DNA of 64,000 bases from Archangium gephyra (GTDB lineage: Bacteria; Myxococcota; Myxococcia; Myxococcales; Myxococcaceae), in NCBI GenBank assembly GCA_003243425.1, contig QFQP01000041.1, positions 1 through 64,000 on the forward strand, read 5' to 3'. Shown one piece after another: positions 55,210 to 63,043 of this stretch. A program made the position numbers and the translations under genes. Each line of letters begins with the position of its first letter. Position 1 is the stretch's first letter. The notes under the pieces were generated by a model. The model did no database searches. It was given only the letters and a program-made list of their open reading frames with translations, and was not told the DNA's origin.

Positions 55210-56577
55210 ATGCTCTCGCTCGCGTTGCTGTCGGTGCTGACTGCTTCACCCGAGTTCATCGAACCGTGGGGCCTCTCGCTGGGAACGCGCGACGACGCGG
55301 TGGTGATTGCGTCGGTGCGGCCCGACTCGCCGGCGGCGCGAGCGAAGTTGAAGGTGGGCGACGTGCTCTTGCGCCTCCGCTCCCCGAAGCCCGACGCCGC
55401 GGTGCTGGGCACGCTCGATGAAGCCGCGTTGCTGCCGGTCTCGAAGTTCCTTGGCGAGGTGAAGACCGAGGTGTTGATCCTCGACGTCGGCGGCGAGACG
55501 GGCTCGCGCGCGCTGCGACGCACCGAGTTCCGGCCCAGGAGCGGCGACGAGCTCAAGAAGCTCACGCCCATGGAGCAGTCGCTCTACTTCGCCGAGCTCG
55601 GCAGCAAGGGCACGCCGCCCAGCACCCAGGTGGCCGGCATCGACTTCGGGCCCCAGCGCGCGAAGGTGACCGCGTGGGTCGACCCGCAGACGAAGCGGCT
55701 GCTCGCGGTGAACGCCGGCGGCGCCACCGGTGAACACCTGTGGGGCATGTTCGGCGCGTCGTACCGCTGCCTCGGCTCGAAGGCCCACACCATCACCGTG
55801 AAGGGCGAGGCCATGCGCACGCCGGTGTACGTCGACCTCAAGCCCGACAAGCTGCAGGGCGGCGCGCACGAGGTGCAGGTGCCGCTGGCGACGCTCGACG
55901 CGGTGACGAAGTGCCCGGCCAAGCCGCTGGTGACGACGCTCGACCTCACGCTCACCTGTGAAGACGGCAGCACCATCGAGGGCCGCGAGAAGCCGCTGCT
56001 CGAGGTGAAGTGCGAGAAGCCCGAGGGCTACCAGCCGCCGGTGTTCAACGTGTGGCAGCCCTTCACCGCGGAGCGCGTCACCGAAGGCGTGGCCACGTTC
56101 GCGGCGAACCCCTTCGCCTCGAGCGGCCCGCAGCCCACGCGCGTCGACGTGCTGGTGATGAACGGGAAGGACGTGGTGACGCAGTTGCCCAACGCGTGGA
56201 CCGCGAAGGAAGCGGCAGACTTCAAGCGCGCGGCGGTGCCCGCTCCGAAGAAGCCCGGCGAGTACACGGTGCTCTACGAAGCGACGTGGAGCGACGGCAC
56301 GAAGTCGCGCAGCGAGCCCGCGAAGTTGACGGTGCTGACGAAGGCCGATGCGGCGCGTTCGACCGAAGCGGCCACCACCGGGATGTTCACCATCCGAACC
56401 GTGCTGGACCGCATGAAGAGCGAGCGCGTCGAGGTGTGCGACGCCAAGGCCGCGATGCCGTGGTTGCGCCAGCAGTCCGAGGTCGACCAGGTGCGCCCGG
56501 CGGCGAAGGGCAATGGCTACAGCTTCACCGTGAAGGGCTGGCACATGCCGCATCTCGTGCACTGCGACGAGAAGTAG
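55210..56577 (+). CDS. Exported protein with N-terminal PDZ-like domain
   Basis: A 455-residue protein with a short signal (MLSLALLSVLTASP). Residues 15-80 resemble a PDZ domain (GLSLGTRDDAVVIASVRPDSPAARAKLKVGDVLL). Residues 130-270 have paired cysteines (YRCLG, TKCPAK, LTCEDG, VKCEKP), probably disulfide-linked; the C-terminus is beta-rich. No protease domain is present, so it is not a DegP/S-type enzyme. Function unknown. Confidence 0.7.
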   Translation: MLSLALLSVLTASPEFIEPWGLSLGTRDDAVVIASVRPDSPAARAKLKVGDVLLRLRSPKPDAAVLGTLDEAALLPVSKFLGEVKTEVLILDVGGETGSRALRRTEFRPRSGDELKKLTPMEQSLYFAELGSKGTPPSTQVAGIDFGPQRAKVTAWVDPQTKRLLAVNAGGATGEHLWGMFGASYRCLGSKAHTITVKGEAMRTPVYVDLKPDKLQGGAHEVQVPLATLDAVTKCPAKPLVTTLDLTLTCEDGSTIEGREKPLLEVKCEKPEGYQPPVFNVWQPFTAERVTEGVATFAANPFASSGPQPTRVDVLVMNGKDVVTQLPNAWTAKEAADFKRAAVPAPKKPGEYTVLYEATWSDGTKSRSEPAKLTVLTKADAARSTEAATTGMFTIRTVLDRMKSERVEVCDAKAAMPWLRQQSEVDQVRPAAKGNGYSFTVKGWHMPHLVHCDEK

Positions 56578-57062
56578 GCGGTGCCTCGCTGCGCGAAAGC
56601 AGAGGACACTGGCGGTTGCACCCAGTTCTTCCTGCCGAGGCGCGATGAAGAAGCGGCTGACGACTCTGCAGAGGTGGTCTTCGAAGTTGCCGTCGCCGAC
56701 GAAGGAGCTCCGGGCGGCGTACCGCGCGGCGTGGACGGACGCACAGTGTGTCGCGTGGGGTGAGCGCACGAGCGCGAAGGTGGTGCTGCGAGCTGCGAGA
56801 CCTCCACGAAGCGCGCGCGAACGGGTCACGACACGTGTCGTGCCGGGGGGCCCTCACGCGTCGACGCGGGAGATGACGACCAGAACCGCGCTGCCCTCGA
56901 GGCCAGCCCCGCAGCGCCCGGGCACGCGAGCTGAGTCATTCGAGTCGACGCTGGCCGGTGCGAGCCCTGGTCACTCGCTCCGGCGCCTGCGTGCCCGTTC
57001 CACCGAGCGAACGCGCCCCGACTCACCGTCGCTCGAGCACGTTCCCCGGTGGCACCCGATGC
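56578..57062. other. 485-bp region without a supported gene
   Basis: Two short plus-strand frames (MKKRLTTLQRWSSKLPS from 56645 and one from 56581) are open, but their Arg/Ser/Pro-rich ends and lack of neighbours do not support either. No palindrome or terminator is clear. It may be a worn remnant of a gene between the PDZ-like gene and the convergent Clp-like gene. Confidence 0.4.
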
Positions 57063-59897
57063 TCACACCACTTCGACGCTGTCCGGCGGCCGGGTGATCC
57101 ACGCCGCGATGAAGAGGTCGATTTCTCCGCGCATCACGTCCTTCACGCGCGGTGAACCTTCTCCGGTACGCGGGTCTTCGACGCGCGGGCTCTTGCCCAC
57201 GAAGTAGCGACGCACCTCGTCGCCGCCTTCGCCCTGGCTCGCCATCAACGCCACCGTGAGTGACTGCAACTCGAGCGTCGGCAGCGACCCGTGCAGCGAG
57301 ATTTCGCGGCCGGTCTTCTCGTCGCGCGCCGACACTTCCGTGCCCACCTTCTCGACGAAGCGGCCCGCGCGGCGTTTCACCTCACGCCCCTCGAGCGACA
57401 ACGTGTCGGGCGCCTCCACCGGCGCCGACGACGGCAGGTACAACCGCACGTACGCCGACAACCGCGCGTCATCGTCGATGCGGCGGTGCGTACCGCGTTC
57501 ACCCGACAGGAAGCCGAACACGCCCGGCCCGTGCAGGTGCAGCACCGCGCGCGCGGGCTCGGTGCTCTCGGCGATGACCTTCGCCTCGTAGCCGCGGCGT
57601 TCGGCCCAGCCCAGGTACAGCGTCACCAGCTCCTGCGTCCACGCGTCGCCGCTCGCGCCATCGTGCGCGGCCTGAATCTCGAGCCACGCGTCGTCGACGT
57701 CTTTCGCGCCGCCCGCCGCGACCCGCGCTTCGGCGAGGCGAACCTCACGTGCAGCTTCTTCGACGGCGCGCACCGCGGCGGCCAGCTGAATCTCGCCCTT
57801 CGCGTCACGGGCCCGGCGGCGCGCGACCTGACAGAGCTCGCGGAGGCGGTCCATCTCGCCCAGCTGCGCGTCGATGGCGCGGAAGTTCCGCAGCACCGCC
57901 GCGGCGCGCTCGCCGTCGTCCCAGAAGCCCGGGGCCTGGCTCACCGCGAGCAGCTCGCGGCGTTTGCTCTCGAGCTCGGGGCGGCGCGCTGCAGACGCGA
58001 CACCGGCCGCGCGCCCGAACAGCGCCTCGGCTTCACCGACGAGCGCCTTCTGGTCGAGCCGCTTCCTGGTGACCGACGCACCCGCCGCGGGGAGCTGCGC
58101 CTGGGCCGTGGCTTCACGTTCCCGCGTCACGCGCGGCTCGGCCACCGCGTGCACCGTGCCCTTGTGCGCGACCACCTTCACCGGCGTGCCCGCAGGCAGC
58201 GGCCGACGGGCGATCTCCACCGCGAGCGCCGCGGTCAGCGTCTTCTCGATTTCACGCTGGAGGAACCGCGCACCATGCGACGGCGAGTAGCCGCGCTCGA
58301 CGAGCAGCTCGACGACCTCGGGCGCGACCTCCACGTCGAGCTGACGCGCCCGAATGCCTTCACGCTCGAGCACGCGGCCGACTTCACGCTGCGCGATGCG
58401 GCGGATCTCCACCTTGCCCAGCGGGCGGAAGTGACAGAGCCCGTCGAAGCGGTTCAGGAACTCCGGGCGGAAGGTGTTCGCGATGCGGCGGTCGATTTCA
58501 GACAGCAGCTCGTCGTCACCGCGTCGCGAGGCGAAGCCGATGGGCTCCGCGCGGTACACCTCGGCGCCCACGTTCGACGTGCAGACGATGAGCGTGTTGT
58601 TGCAGGGCACCGTCTCGCCGGCCGCGTTGATGAACGCGCCTTCGTCGAAGAGCTGCAGGAAGCGGTCGTGGCACTTGGCGTGCGCCTTCTCGAACTCGTC
58701 GAGCAGCAGCACGGTGAACACGCGCCCGTCGAGCAGCCGCGTGAGCTCGCCGCGCTTGCCCGACAGCGTCTGCGCCCACGCGTTGCCGAAGAGCACCTGC
58801 TCGTCACCGAAGTCGGGGTAGTCGGCCATGTTGAGCCGCACCAGGCGGTCGGCCGAGCCGAAGAGGTATTCCGCGAGCAGCTTCGCGAGGTGCGTCTTGC
58901 CGACGCCGGTGGGCCCCGCGAACAGGAAGACGCCGAGCGGCCGTCGCGGGTTGTTGAGCCCGGCCTTCAACAACGCGACCGAGCGGAGCACGGCGGCGAC
59001 CGCGTCGGTCTGACCCAGGAGCCGCGTGCCGAAGAAGCGGCCCACCTCGTCGAGGTCGAGGGGCAGCGTGTCGTCGGCCATGAAGCGCGGCAGGCGCGTC
59101 GAGTTGCAGAAGCGCGCGAGCACGTCTTCGCTGGTGACGCGTTCCTTCGCGGCGCCGGCGGTCTCGGTGACGGTCTCGCGCAGCAGCTCGATGGCCTTGC
59201 GCGGCAGGCGTTGCGCGAGCAGGAACTTCACCGACAGCCGCAGCGCCATGTCGCAGGCCGAGGCGTCGATGGGCAGGCCCTGTTCGACCTCGAGCTCTTC
59301 GGCGACGCGACCCAGAATCCACCGGGCGCGCTCGAGCGGCGGTTCGTTGACCACGAAGAGGTGGAGCTTCTCGGCGAGCGCTTCGTCGCTGCGCAGCAGC
59401 TCGGTCGCGGCGCGGGCGTCGGTCTCGAAGATGAAGCGCAGGCGGCCGGTGCGCAGCGCGCGAATCAGCACGGGCACCAGCGAGCTGCCCCGCACCTGCC
59501 CCACGTCGCGCATGAAGAGAATGGTGTTGGCGTGCTTGGTGGCCGTGTCGTCGAGGAACTCTTCGAGGAGCTCGGCCGCGCCCTTGGGCGTGGAGGTGCG
59601 TGCGAAGATGCCGGCGGCGGTCATCTCGAGCACGCGCGCGTTGAGCAGCCCTTCGGGCACGTTGCCCTGCACGATGCGGCGCGCGAGCTCCTGCACGATG
59701 GCGCTCTTGCCCACGCCTGCGTCGCCGGCGAGCAGCGGCGCTTTGCCACCGCGGGTCAAGAGCGTGGCGAGCTCGGCGGCGGTCTGGTCGAGGCCGTAGC
59801 CTTCGGGGAGTGTTCGCGCCGTCGCGAGCGCCGTGAGGTCGCGCTCGACGAGGGTCGCGGCCGAGTCACGGTCGCTCTGTCTGGTCTTCTTCGCCAT
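57063..59897 (-). CDS. Clp/Hsp100 AAA+ unfoldase fused to a release-factor-2-like domain without GGQ
   Basis: A 944-residue protein. Residues 30-265: first AAA+ module, Walker A GDAGVGKS (58-65), but Walker B reads ILFMRDVG instead of hhhhDE. Residues 285-590: second AAA+ module of the ClpA/B type, intact Walker A GPTGVGKT, Walker B VLLLDEFEKAH, sensor 1 TSNVG and arginine-finger region NRFDG. Residues 619-944 resemble RF2 (PrfB): APGFWDDGERA (655-665), YLGWAERRGY (761-770), GERGTHR (799-805), and at the end DPRTG and RGEIDLFIAAW. Where RF2 has SPF and GGQ, the sequence reads DDDARLSAY and RRAGRFVEKVG (842-852), so codon reading and peptidyl-tRNA hydrolysis should be lost. It suggests an ATP-driven machine that docks on ribosomes. 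Single gene; upstream neighbour is the oxygenase/lipoprotein pair. Confidence 0.85.
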   Translation of the reverse strand: MAKKTRQSDRDSAATLVERDLTALATARTLPEGYGLDQTAAELATLLTRGGKAPLLAGDAGVGKSAIVQELARRIVQGNVPEGLLNARVLEMTAAGIFARTSTPKGAAELLEEFLDDTATKHANTILFMRDVGQVRGSSLVPVLIRALRTGRLRFIFETDARAATELLRSDEALAEKLHLFVVNEPPLERARWILGRVAEELEVEQGLPIDASACDMALRLSVKFLLAQRLPRKAIELLRETVTETAGAAKERVTSEDVLARFCNSTRLPRFMADDTLPLDLDEVGRFFGTRLLGQTDAVAAVLRSVALLKAGLNNPRRPLGVFLFAGPTGVGKTHLAKLLAEYLFGSADRLVRLNMADYPDFGDEQVLFGNAWAQTLSGKRGELTRLLDGRVFTVLLLDEFEKAHAKCHDRFLQLFDEGAFINAAGETVPCNNTLIVCTSNVGAEVYRAEPIGFASRRGDDELLSEIDRRIANTFRPEFLNRFDGLCHFRPLGKVEIRRIAQREVGRVLEREGIRARQLDVEVAPEVVELLVERGYSPSHGARFLQREIEKTLTAALAVEIARRPLPAGTPVKVVAHKGTVHAVAEPRVTREREATAQAQLPAAGASVTRKRLDQKALVGEAEALFGRAAGVASAARRPELESKRRELLAVSQAPGFWDDGERAAAVLRNFRAIDAQLGEMDRLRELCQVARRRARDAKGEIQLAAAVRAVEEAAREVRLAEARVAAGGAKDVDDAWLEIQAAHDGASGDAWTQELVTLYLGWAERRGYEAKVIAESTEPARAVLHLHGPGVFGFLSGERGTHRRIDDDARLSAYVRLYLPSSAPVEAPDTLSLEGREVKRRAGRFVEKVGTEVSARDEKTGREISLHGSLPTLELQSLTVALMASQGEGGDEVRRYFVGKSPRVEDPRTGEGSPRVKDVMRGEIDLFIAAWITRPPDSVEVV

Positions 59898-59961
59898 GTG
59901 TGGATGCCCTCCCAGACGTTGGGGTCACGCCCGCTCTGACGGTCGCGGACTTAAGCCGACG

Positions 59962-60007
59962 TTGCCCCGCTCCCCAACTCTCTCCCGGCTTCGCATTCAG
60001 AGGGAGC
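59962..60007. repeat. Dispersed intergenic repeat, copy 2
   Basis: GCCCCGCTCCCCAACTCTCTCCC, split here by a CGGCTTCGCATTC core and an AGAGGGAGCT end, is related to the reverse complement of the element at 3692-3734 (shared GCTCCCC, CTTCGC and AGAGGGAG segments). It lies between the Clp-like gene and the oxygenase gene. Confidence 0.45.
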
Positions 60008-60008
60008 T

Positions 60009-60737
60009 TCAGTCGTCCCAGTGGTCGAGGAACGTGCCCAGCAACACCCAGCGGCGCGCTTTCGCCGAACCGACGAGCGGCGTCGTGTAGTGCCAGAACG
60101 GCAACCGGTAACACGTCACGCCGCCCACCGTGGCGATGCTCTGGATCTCCGAGAGGTGGCTCTTCTTCTCGTAGACGATCCACTGGTGCTCCACGCCGTC
60201 GTTGCACAGCGTGAGGTGCAGGTCGGTGTAGCCCTGCGCACCCAGCGGCTCGTCGGGGTGGTGGTCGTTGTGCGGCCCCGAGTAGTCGCCCGGCCGGTAA
60301 CACAAGGTCTGCAGGCCCCACTGTTTGCGCAGCGGGTAGCCCGACAGCGCCTGCGCGAACGCGTGGAACGACTGCGAGCGCAACATGGTGATGAGCCCGA
60401 GCTCCTTCGCGCGCTCCAGAGCGGGAGACTCGTCTTCGTCGAGCATCGCGGTCTGCACGCGCACCGTCTTGGGCAGCTTTTCTTTGTACGCCACCTTCAT
60501 GCCCCACGTGGCCGAGCGCGGAATCTCCTGCTCCATGGGCATCAGCAACTCGCTCAATTGCTCATCGAGCAGCTTCGCGAGCGCCTTCGACTTTCTGCTG
60601 TCGAGCAGCCCTTCGGCGCCCACGAACCGGGAACGGCCCGTGGCCAGCACACCGCTCAGCTCCGCGTGCGTGCCGGCCAGCACCTTGCGGCCGGTCTTCG
60701 TCAACAGCGCTTCGAACTCGGCAGGGAACTTCTTCAC
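60009..60737 (-). CDS. 2-oxoglutarate/Fe(II) oxygenase-like protein
   Basis: A 242-residue protein. The GTG at 60737 overlaps the stop of the upstream lipoprotein gene (GTGA), so the longer in-frame start is not used. GPHNDHHPDE gives the HxD metal-binding pair, PFWHYTTPLVG the distal His, and RRWVLLG the Arg for 2-oxoglutarate, within a double-stranded beta-helix pattern. It may hydroxylate a protein or small molecule. No signal peptide. Co-translated with the DUF6438-like gene. Confidence 0.7.
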   Translation of the reverse strand: MKKFPAEFEALLTKTGRKVLAGTHAELSGVLATGRSRFVGAEGLLDSRKSKALAKLLDEQLSELLMPMEQEIPRSATWGMKVAYKEKLPKTVRVQTAMLDEDESPALERAKELGLITMLRSQSFHAFAQALSGYPLRKQWGLQTLCYRPGDYSGPHNDHHPDEPLGAQGYTDLHLTLCNDGVEHQWIVYEKKSHLSEIQSIATVGGVTCYRLPFWHYTTPLVGSAKARRWVLLGTFLDHWDD

Positions 60738-61237
60738 CGGTCGCTCGCCTCTTCGCCACGAATCCACTTCGCGGTGCCGAGCAGCACGTCGAGGTCGGTC
60801 TCGAGGGCCGTGAGGTCCACCGGCGCCGACTCGTCACCGTGGTAGTGGCGAATGGTCTTCCCCTTCCACGTCACCACCGCGCCCGGCATGTCGGTGACCT
60901 GATGGTTCATGTAGTCGGGCTTCCACTTCGCGAAGTCGGTCGCCTCGATGCGCGCGGCGATCTTCGAAATCTCGTCAGCGCTCAAGCGGCCTTCGCGGTC
61001 ACCACGTTCACGCACGTTGGCGTCACCGGTCCAGTGCACGCGGCCGTCGGCGAACAACTGCACCGTGTAGACCGGGCAGCGGCCGAAGCACGGCGTGCGC
61101 TTGAGCGAGAGCAACAGCTCGGGGCCGTTCGTCGCCTTCACCGGCTGCTGCGTTACCGTTTCCGCATCGGGCGTCTTGTCAGACGTCGTCTTGCAGCCCA
61201 CCAACGTCATCAGCATCACAATGAGGAACGTGCGCAT
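60734..61237 (-). CDS. DUF6438-type lipoprotein
   Basis: A 167-residue protein from the ATG at 61237: MRTFLIVMLMTLVGCKTT is a lipoprotein signal. The mature part contains LLSLKRTPCFGRCPVYTVQ and FADGRVHWTGDANV, the hallmark (RxPCxGxCPxYxxxxxxxG) of DUF6438. The CFGRCP pair could be redox-active or bind a metal. It overlaps the start of the oxygenase gene by 4 bp and is divergent from the ECF sigma gene 70 bp away. Confidence 0.78.
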   Translation of the reverse strand: MRTFLIVMLMTLVGCKTTSDKTPDAETVTQQPVKATNGPELLLSLKRTPCFGRCPVYTVQLFADGRVHWTGDANVRERGDREGRLSADEISKIAARIEATDFAKWKPDYMNHQVTDMPGAVVTWKGKTIRHYHGDESAPVDLTALETDLDVLLGTAKWIRGEEASDR

Positions 61238-61307
61238 GCGTTCGCGCTTAACGCGAAGGGGCTGAAAACGCTCGGAATCGCAGAGCGCGTGGTACGGTGC
61301 GCGCGCT

Positions 61308-61937
61308 TTGGCCACTGATGACATCACGCTCGTCGAGCGCGTCCGCACCGGAGACCAGCGAGCCTTCAAGCTGCTCGTGGAGCGGTACCAGCGGAAGATC
61401 TACGCCGTCGCGCTCGGCATGTTGAAGGACAAGGAAGAGGCGCGCGACGTCGCGCAGGAGGCCTTCGTCAAGGTCTACCGCTACCTCGACCATTTCAAAG
61501 GCGACGCCAGCTTCTACACGTGGCTGTACCGCATCACCGTCAACATCTGCATCGACGTCATCCGCAAGAAGGGCAGCGCGCGCGGGAACGAGCACGTCGA
61601 GTTCGACGAGTCGGTCAAGATGGACGTCGCCGAGGCCAACATCGGTGCGCTGGGGTCGCGGCTGGGCACCAACCCGCAGAAGTCCGCGCTGCGCGCCGAG
61701 CTCGCCCAGCGCATCACCGAGGCGATCGGGCAGATCCCCGAGGCGCATCGGCAGATCCTGCTGCTGCGTGAAGTCGAGGGCATGAGCTACGAGGACCTCT
61801 CGCGCACGCTCAACATTCCCAAGGGCACCGTGATGTCGCGCCTGTTCCACGCGCGCCTCAAGATGCAGAAAATCCTCGGTGAATACCTGGAGTTGGACGA
61901 ATCGACGCAGGGAGTCGGCAGTGAAGAGGGAAGTTGA
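61308..61937 (+). CDS. ECF-type RNA polymerase sigma factor (RpoE-like)
   Basis: A 209-residue sigma-70 family ECF factor. Region 2: DVAQEAFVKVYRYLDHFKG and FYTWLYRITVNICIDVIRK. Region 4: AHRQILLLREVEGMSYEDLS and IPKGTVMSRLFHARLKMQK. Between them an acidic linker of about 35 residues. The only upstream start in frame is a TTG at 61308, which gives the usual N-terminus (MATDDITLVERVRTGDQ). The next gene, 45 bp downstream, encodes its likely anti-sigma factor; two more genes follow. Envelope-stress type regulation is a reasonable guess. Confidence 0.92.
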   Translation: MATDDITLVERVRTGDQRAFKLLVERYQRKIYAVALGMLKDKEEARDVAQEAFVKVYRYLDHFKGDASFYTWLYRITVNICIDVIRKKGSARGNEHVEFDESVKMDVAEANIGALGSRLGTNPQKSALRAELAQRITEAIGQIPEAHRQILLLREVEGMSYEDLSRTLNIPKGTVMSRLFHARLKMQKILGEYLELDESTQGVGSEEGS

Positions 61938-61982
61938 AATATCGACGACGAGGTTTCGTCCCGACTTCACAGGCGGTGATCC

Positions 61983-62585
61983 ATGAAGAATCCAGCACGT
62001 GAAAAGTTCCTCCCTCTGCTTTCCCCGTACGTCGATGGCGAGCTCTCGCCCGAGGAACGCCAGCAGGTCGAACAGCACCTGGCGAACAACAAAGACTCGG
62101 CGGCCCAGGTGGCCGACTTCCGCGCCGGTGACGCCATCATTCGACATGCGTTGGAGATGCGCGCCGACGAGGTCGACTGGAAGGCGTTCACCGAAGAGGT
62201 GATGGGCAAGGTCACGCCCGACAAGCTGCCGCTCTTCGACCGCATCAAGCTGACGCTCTCGGAGATGTTCACCTACCAGCGAGGGCCGCTCATCGCGGGC
62301 TTCGCAGGCGCGGCGGCGGCGGTGGCGATCGCCGTGCCGGTGAGCATGAAGTTCGCGACGCCCGATGGCTACGGCGGCTCGAAGATGACCGTGCAGACGG
62401 TGTCGGTCGAAGAAGACGCGCTGGTCAAGCCGGTGGTGATGGAGACCGACGACGGCGACGCCATCATCTGGGTGGTCGAGGCCAACGGCGGCACTGACGG
62501 CGGCAAGAAGAAGAAGGACGGCGACAACTCGGAAGAGACCGCCGTGCCCGACGAGAACCCGGACGGAAAGCAGGGTGAGCTGTGA
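61983..62585 (+). CDS. Membrane anti-sigma factor lacking zinc cysteines
   Basis: A 200-residue single-pass protein. LSPYVDGELSPEERQQVEQHL is the start of the anti-sigma domain of the zf-HC2/RseA type, but the HxxxCxxC zinc motif is absent and there is no cysteine in the whole protein. Membrane helix at about 98-120 (AGFAGAAAAVAIAVPVSM), then an acidic periplasmic tail. Position behind the sigma gene supports its role. It overlaps the next gene by 4 bp (GTGA). Confidence 0.8.
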   Translation: MKNPAREKFLPLLSPYVDGELSPEERQQVEQHLANNKDSAAQVADFRAGDAIIRHALEMRADEVDWKAFTEEVMGKVTPDKLPLFDRIKLTLSEMFTYQRGPLIAGFAGAAAAVAIAVPVSMKFATPDGYGGSKMTVQTVSVEEDALVKPVVMETDDGDAIIWVVEANGGTDGGKKKKDGDNSEETAVPDENPDGKQGEL

Positions 62586-62998
62586 CGCGTGCGCTGGTGA
62601 CTGCGGTGATGACCCTGGGTGCGGTGGCGCTGGCTGCCGACCCTGAAGTGCCGGTGCAGGCTGACGTGGTGTTCGCGTCGACGGCCGCCGGTACGGTCGA
62701 GCCGACGCTCATCAGGATGCGCGACGCGATGGCCAGCAAGGTGAAGTACCAGACGCTGCGCAAGGTCGAGTCGAAGACGCTCACGCTGGTGAAGGACCGG
62801 CCGCAGAACATCGCGCTGCCCAACAAGAAGAGCGCCGAGGTCGTGCTCCAGAAGGTCGAGGCCAACGTCGCCACCGTGAAGGTGAAGGTGCCGCCGACCG
62901 AGGCCGTGTACCAGCTGGCGCGCGAGAAGGTGCTGTACGTGCAGGGTGGCGAGCACGACGGCGGGCAGCTGTGGCTGCTGTTGTCGCAGCCGAAGTAA
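62582..62998 (+). CDS. Exported small protein in the sigma/anti-sigma operon
   Basis: A 138-residue protein with a GTG start overlapping the anti-sigma stop and a signal peptide (MTRALVTAVMTLGAVALA). The mature part is beta-rich with LVKDRPQNIALPNKKSAEVVL. No family recognised. Translational coupling suggests it works with the anti-sigma factor, for example as periplasmic sensor. Confidence 0.7.
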   Translation: MTRALVTAVMTLGAVALAADPEVPVQADVVFASTAAGTVEPTLIRMRDAMASKVKYQTLRKVESKTLTLVKDRPQNIALPNKKSAEVVLQKVEANVATVKVKVPPTEAVYQLAREKVLYVQGGEHDGGQLWLLLSQPK

Positions 62999-63038
62999 AT
63001 CCCTCACCCTGACCTTCTCTCCGAGGGCGAGGGGATTT
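62998..63038. repeat. Dispersed hairpin repeat, copy 3 (divergent)
   Basis: Imperfect inverted repeat: AAATCCCTCACCCT and AGGGCGAGGGGATTT around GACCTTCTCTCCG. It has the CCCTCACCCT...GAGGGCGAGGG look of the intergenic element family noted at 3692 and 59962. It lies in the 45-bp gap between two genes of the operon and could shape its mRNA. Confidence 0.4.
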
Positions 63039-63043
63039 TCGGC

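Noticed and set aside
56578..57062. Short open frames starting at 56581 and 56645
   Set aside because: Mutually overlapping in different frames, Arg/Ser-rich, no family signal or operon context.
60735..60767. Longer ATG start for the oxygenase (MDSWRRGERP...)
   Set aside because: The GTGA overlap at 60737 and lack of conserved-looking residues upstream favour the GTG start.
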